From JBDTLH01 sp039934875 (GTDB lineage: Bacteria > Acidobacteriota > Terriglobia > Terriglobales > Acidobacteriaceae): a stretch of DNA of 7,182 nucleotides. A model generated the notes under the pieces. It had not been told where the DNA came from, made no database searches, and worked only from the letters and a program-made list of their open reading frames with translations. Position 1 is the stretch's first letter; each line of letters begins with the position of its first letter. The position numbers were made by a program, and so were the translations under genes. The stretch covers positions 1-7,182 of the forward strand of contig JBDTLH010000142.1 of the NCBI GenBank assembly GCA_039934875.1. The letters run 5' to 3'. Positions 5,288 through 7,182 of the stretch are shown one piece after another.

Positions 5288-7182
5288 ATGACAATGACAT
5301 CGATCTCTCCATCCACGGCAGCAGATCCGGCAACGGAGTCCAGGCGGATATTCCGATTCGGTGTTTTTGAGGTTGATCTTCATGCCGGTGAGCTGCGCAA
5401 GCAGGGCCGCAAGATCAAACTGCAAAAGCAGCCCTGTCAGATTTTGAAGGTGTTGCTGGAGCGTCCCGGCGAGGTCATCAGTCGCGAGGAGTTCCGCAGC
5501 CGCTTGTGGCCCAGCGACACCTTCGTCGATTTCGACCATAGTTTGAACACGGCGGTGATGAGGCTGCGGGAGGCTTTAGCGGATTCCGCCGATAATCCGG
5601 TCTTTATTGAGACGCTGCAACGGACCGGCTATCGCTTTATCGCCCCGGTCATGGCGAGCATAAAAGCAGAGGACGCAGGGAGCTCTGTTCTGGGCGAGAC
5701 TGCGCCGCCAGCTCCGGCGCCAGAGATACCAGCCTTAAGCACGCGGAGCGCGGAGATAACTCTTCCCCCCAGGCAACATCTCCCCAAGCCTCGATCTACT
5801 CGATCGATAGGTTTAGCAGGAGTACTACTGGGTGCTCTGGTGGGATTGGGGGCGGGGATCATCTTCCACTATGCCAACACTCTCCCCTCTAAAAAGGCAA
5901 AGTTTGAGCATGTGAGATCGCTGGTCGTGCTTCCCCTGGAGAACTTATCGGGGGACAAGAACCAGGATTATTTCGCGGACGGAATGACCGACGAGCTGAT
6001 CGCCAGCCTCGCCAAAGTGAAGAGCCTGCGCGTGATCTCCCGCACCTCCGCCATGGAGTATAAGCAAACCCACAAGTCGCTCTCCGACATCGCCCGCGAG
6101 CTCAATGTGGATGCGGTGGTGGAGGGTACGGTGATGCGTTCCCGCGACCGCGTGCGCATCACCGCGGAGCTGGTGCAGATCTCCGCCGACCGCGCGGTTT
6201 GGGCGGAGACCTACGAGAGCGACGTGGGCGATATTCTATCGCTTCAGCAGCAGGTCGCAAGCGCCATCGTCGGCAATATCCGCATCGAGCTCACGCCTCA
6301 GGAACAGCAACAATTAGTCACCTCCCGGCCAGTCGATCCCGAGGCCTACGAGGATTATCTAAAGGGCCGCTACTATTGGAACAAGCGATCAGAGGAGGGG
6401 CTGACCACCGCCATCCAATACTTCCTTCTGGCGACGAAAAAGCAGCCCCAGTATGCTCTGGCTTACGCCGGTCTGGCCGATTGCTACGGCATTCTGGGCG
6501 CAGCGATTATTGGCACGGTGCCGGCGAAGGATGTCGCGCCCAAGGCAGAGGCGGCGGCCATGAGCGCCATTGCGATCGACCCCACTCTCGCCGAGGCGCA
6601 GACCTCGCTTGCGACAGTTCGTTTGAATTACAACTGGGACTGGCCCGCCGCCGAAAAAGGGTTCAAGCGAGCTATCGAGTTGAATCCCAGCTATGCAACT
6701 GCCCACCAAAGGTATTCTCTTTACCTGATCGCTGTCGGCCGGACGCAGGAGAGCATCGATGAAATCAAGCGGGCCCTGGCGCTCGATCCGCTGTCGATCA
6801 GCATGAACTTCAGCTTGGGCTGGCGGCTTTATATGGCCCGGCAGTATGACGGCGCTATTCAGCAATTACGAAACACCACGGACATGGATCCGACGTTTGC
6901 GCTCGCCCACCTGGTGCTCGGACAGGCTTACGAACAAAAAGCGGAATACGTGGCGGCGATCGCCGAGTTTGAGAAAGCGGGGAACATTTCGCACAACAGC
7001 CCGCCCATGCTCGCGGCCCTGGCGCATGTATATGCCGTATCCGGCAAACAGGAGACCGCACGAAAACTGCTCGACGTCCTCAAAGCTCGATCCCAGCGGG
7101 AATATGTCTCTCCTTTTTATATCGCTGTCGTTTACGCCGGCCTCGGGGAGCAGGACCAGGCCGTAGCGTGGCTGGAAAATGC
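5288..7182 (+). CDS. Transmembrane winged-helix regulator with TolB-N/FlgO-like and TPR domains (3' partial)
   Basis: An open frame of 631 codons runs from ATG 5288 past the right edge without a stop. Residues 21-121 form an OmpR/CadC-type winged helix: FRFGVFEVDLHAGEL, then PGEVISREEFRSRLWP, SLNTAVMRLREAL for the recognition helix, and ETLQRTGYRFIAPV for the wing. A Pro/Ala-rich linker (about 122-172) leads to one membrane segment at about 174-195, preceded by basic residues. Residues 209-335 match the domain common in such regulators, with LPLENLSGD, YFADGMTDELI, RVISRTSAMEYK, LNVDAVVEGTV and VWAETYESD. TPR-like helices run from about 354 to the edge (A-L-x-x-D-P and A-I-E-L-N-P turns). It is probably a one-component sensor: DNA binding inside, TPRs in the periplasm. 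No kinase or phospho-acceptor is present. The divergent receptor gene is the likely target. The start is uncertain between codons 1 and 3; no in-frame ATG lies just upstream. Confidence 0.9.
   Translation, partial: MTMTSISPSTAADPATESRRIFRFGVFEVDLHAGELRKQGRKIKLQKQPCQILKVLLERPGEVISREEFRSRLWPSDTFVDFDHSLNTAVMRLREALADSADNPVFIETLQRTGYRFIAPVMASIKAEDAGSSVLGETAPPAPAPEIPALSTRSAEITLPPRQHLPKPRSTRSIGLAGVLLGALVGLGAGIIFHYANTLPSKKAKFEHVRSLVVLPLENLSGDKNQDYFADGMTDELIASLAKVKSLRVISRTSAMEYKQTHKSLSDIARELNVDAVVEGTVMRSRDRVRITAELVQISADRAVWAETYESDVGDILSLQQQVASAIVGNIRIELTPQEQQQLVTSRPVDPEAYEDYLKGRYYWNKRSEEGLTTAIQYFLLATKKQPQYALAYAGLADCYGILGAAIIGTVPAKDVAPKAEAAAMSAIAIDPTLAEAQTSLATVRLNYNWDWPAAEKGFKRAIELNPSYATAHQRYSLYLIAVGRTQESIDEIKRALALDPLSISMNFSLGWRLYMARQYDGAIQQLRNTTDMDPTFALAHLVLGQAYEQKAEYVAAIAEFEKAGNISHNSPPMLAALAHVYAVSGKQETARKLLDVLKARSQREYVSPFYIAVVYAGLGEQDQAVAWLEN

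Noticed and set aside
6199..6762. A 187-codon plus-strand open frame overlapping the regulator gene in another frame
   Set aside because: The protein is rich in Arg, Gly and His with no family likeness, while the other frame encodes clear regulator and TPR motifs across the same bases.
1..7182. CRISPR array, tRNA or rRNA gene, insertion sequence, toxin-antitoxin or defence genes
   Set aside because: No spaced repeat array, cloverleaf or rRNA-like segment, transposase, terminal inverted repeats or defence-family motifs were found on either strand.

Overview
The window most likely comes from the chromosome of an acidobacterium (Acidobacteriota, probably class Terriglobia). This is inferred from protein architecture, not from a marker gene. 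The DNA is moderately GC-rich. It carries an Oar-type TonB-dependent receptor of about 1135 residues with an N-terminal carboxypeptidase-regulatory-like domain. Divergent to it is a membrane-anchored winged-helix regulator with a TolB-N/FlgO-like domain and TPRs. Both families are strongly expanded in that phylum.

Layout. Positions 1-115 (minus) hold the N-terminal 38 codons of a HIT-family zinc protein that runs off the left edge. Positions 193-1452 (minus) encode a complete MFS permease of the sialate/lactate (SHS) type, with a Jen1-like H-x-T-Q-D motif. Positions 1453-1581 are a short gap containing a perfect 9-bp stem hairpin just after the receptor stop codon. Positions 1582-4989 (minus) encode the complete outer-membrane TonB-dependent receptor. 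Positions 4990-5287 are a 298-bp divergent control region, with a strong Shine-Dalgarno for the receptor, CTTTG-type repeats, and a near-consensus sigma-70 promoter facing right. Positions 5288-7182 (plus) encode the regulator, open to the right edge and therefore partial.

How the genes may work together (inference). The receptor would bring a ligand across the outer membrane, and the downstream permease could move it or a breakdown product across the inner membrane. The divergent regulator, with DNA-binding domain in the cytoplasm and TPRs probably in the periplasm, is placed to control the receptor promoter. The permease motifs suggest a carboxylate substrate, but nothing in the window fixes the substrate. 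I see no mobile element, CRISPR array, RNA gene or defence system. The locus looks like an accessory nutrient uptake and sensing module, not a clearly new system.
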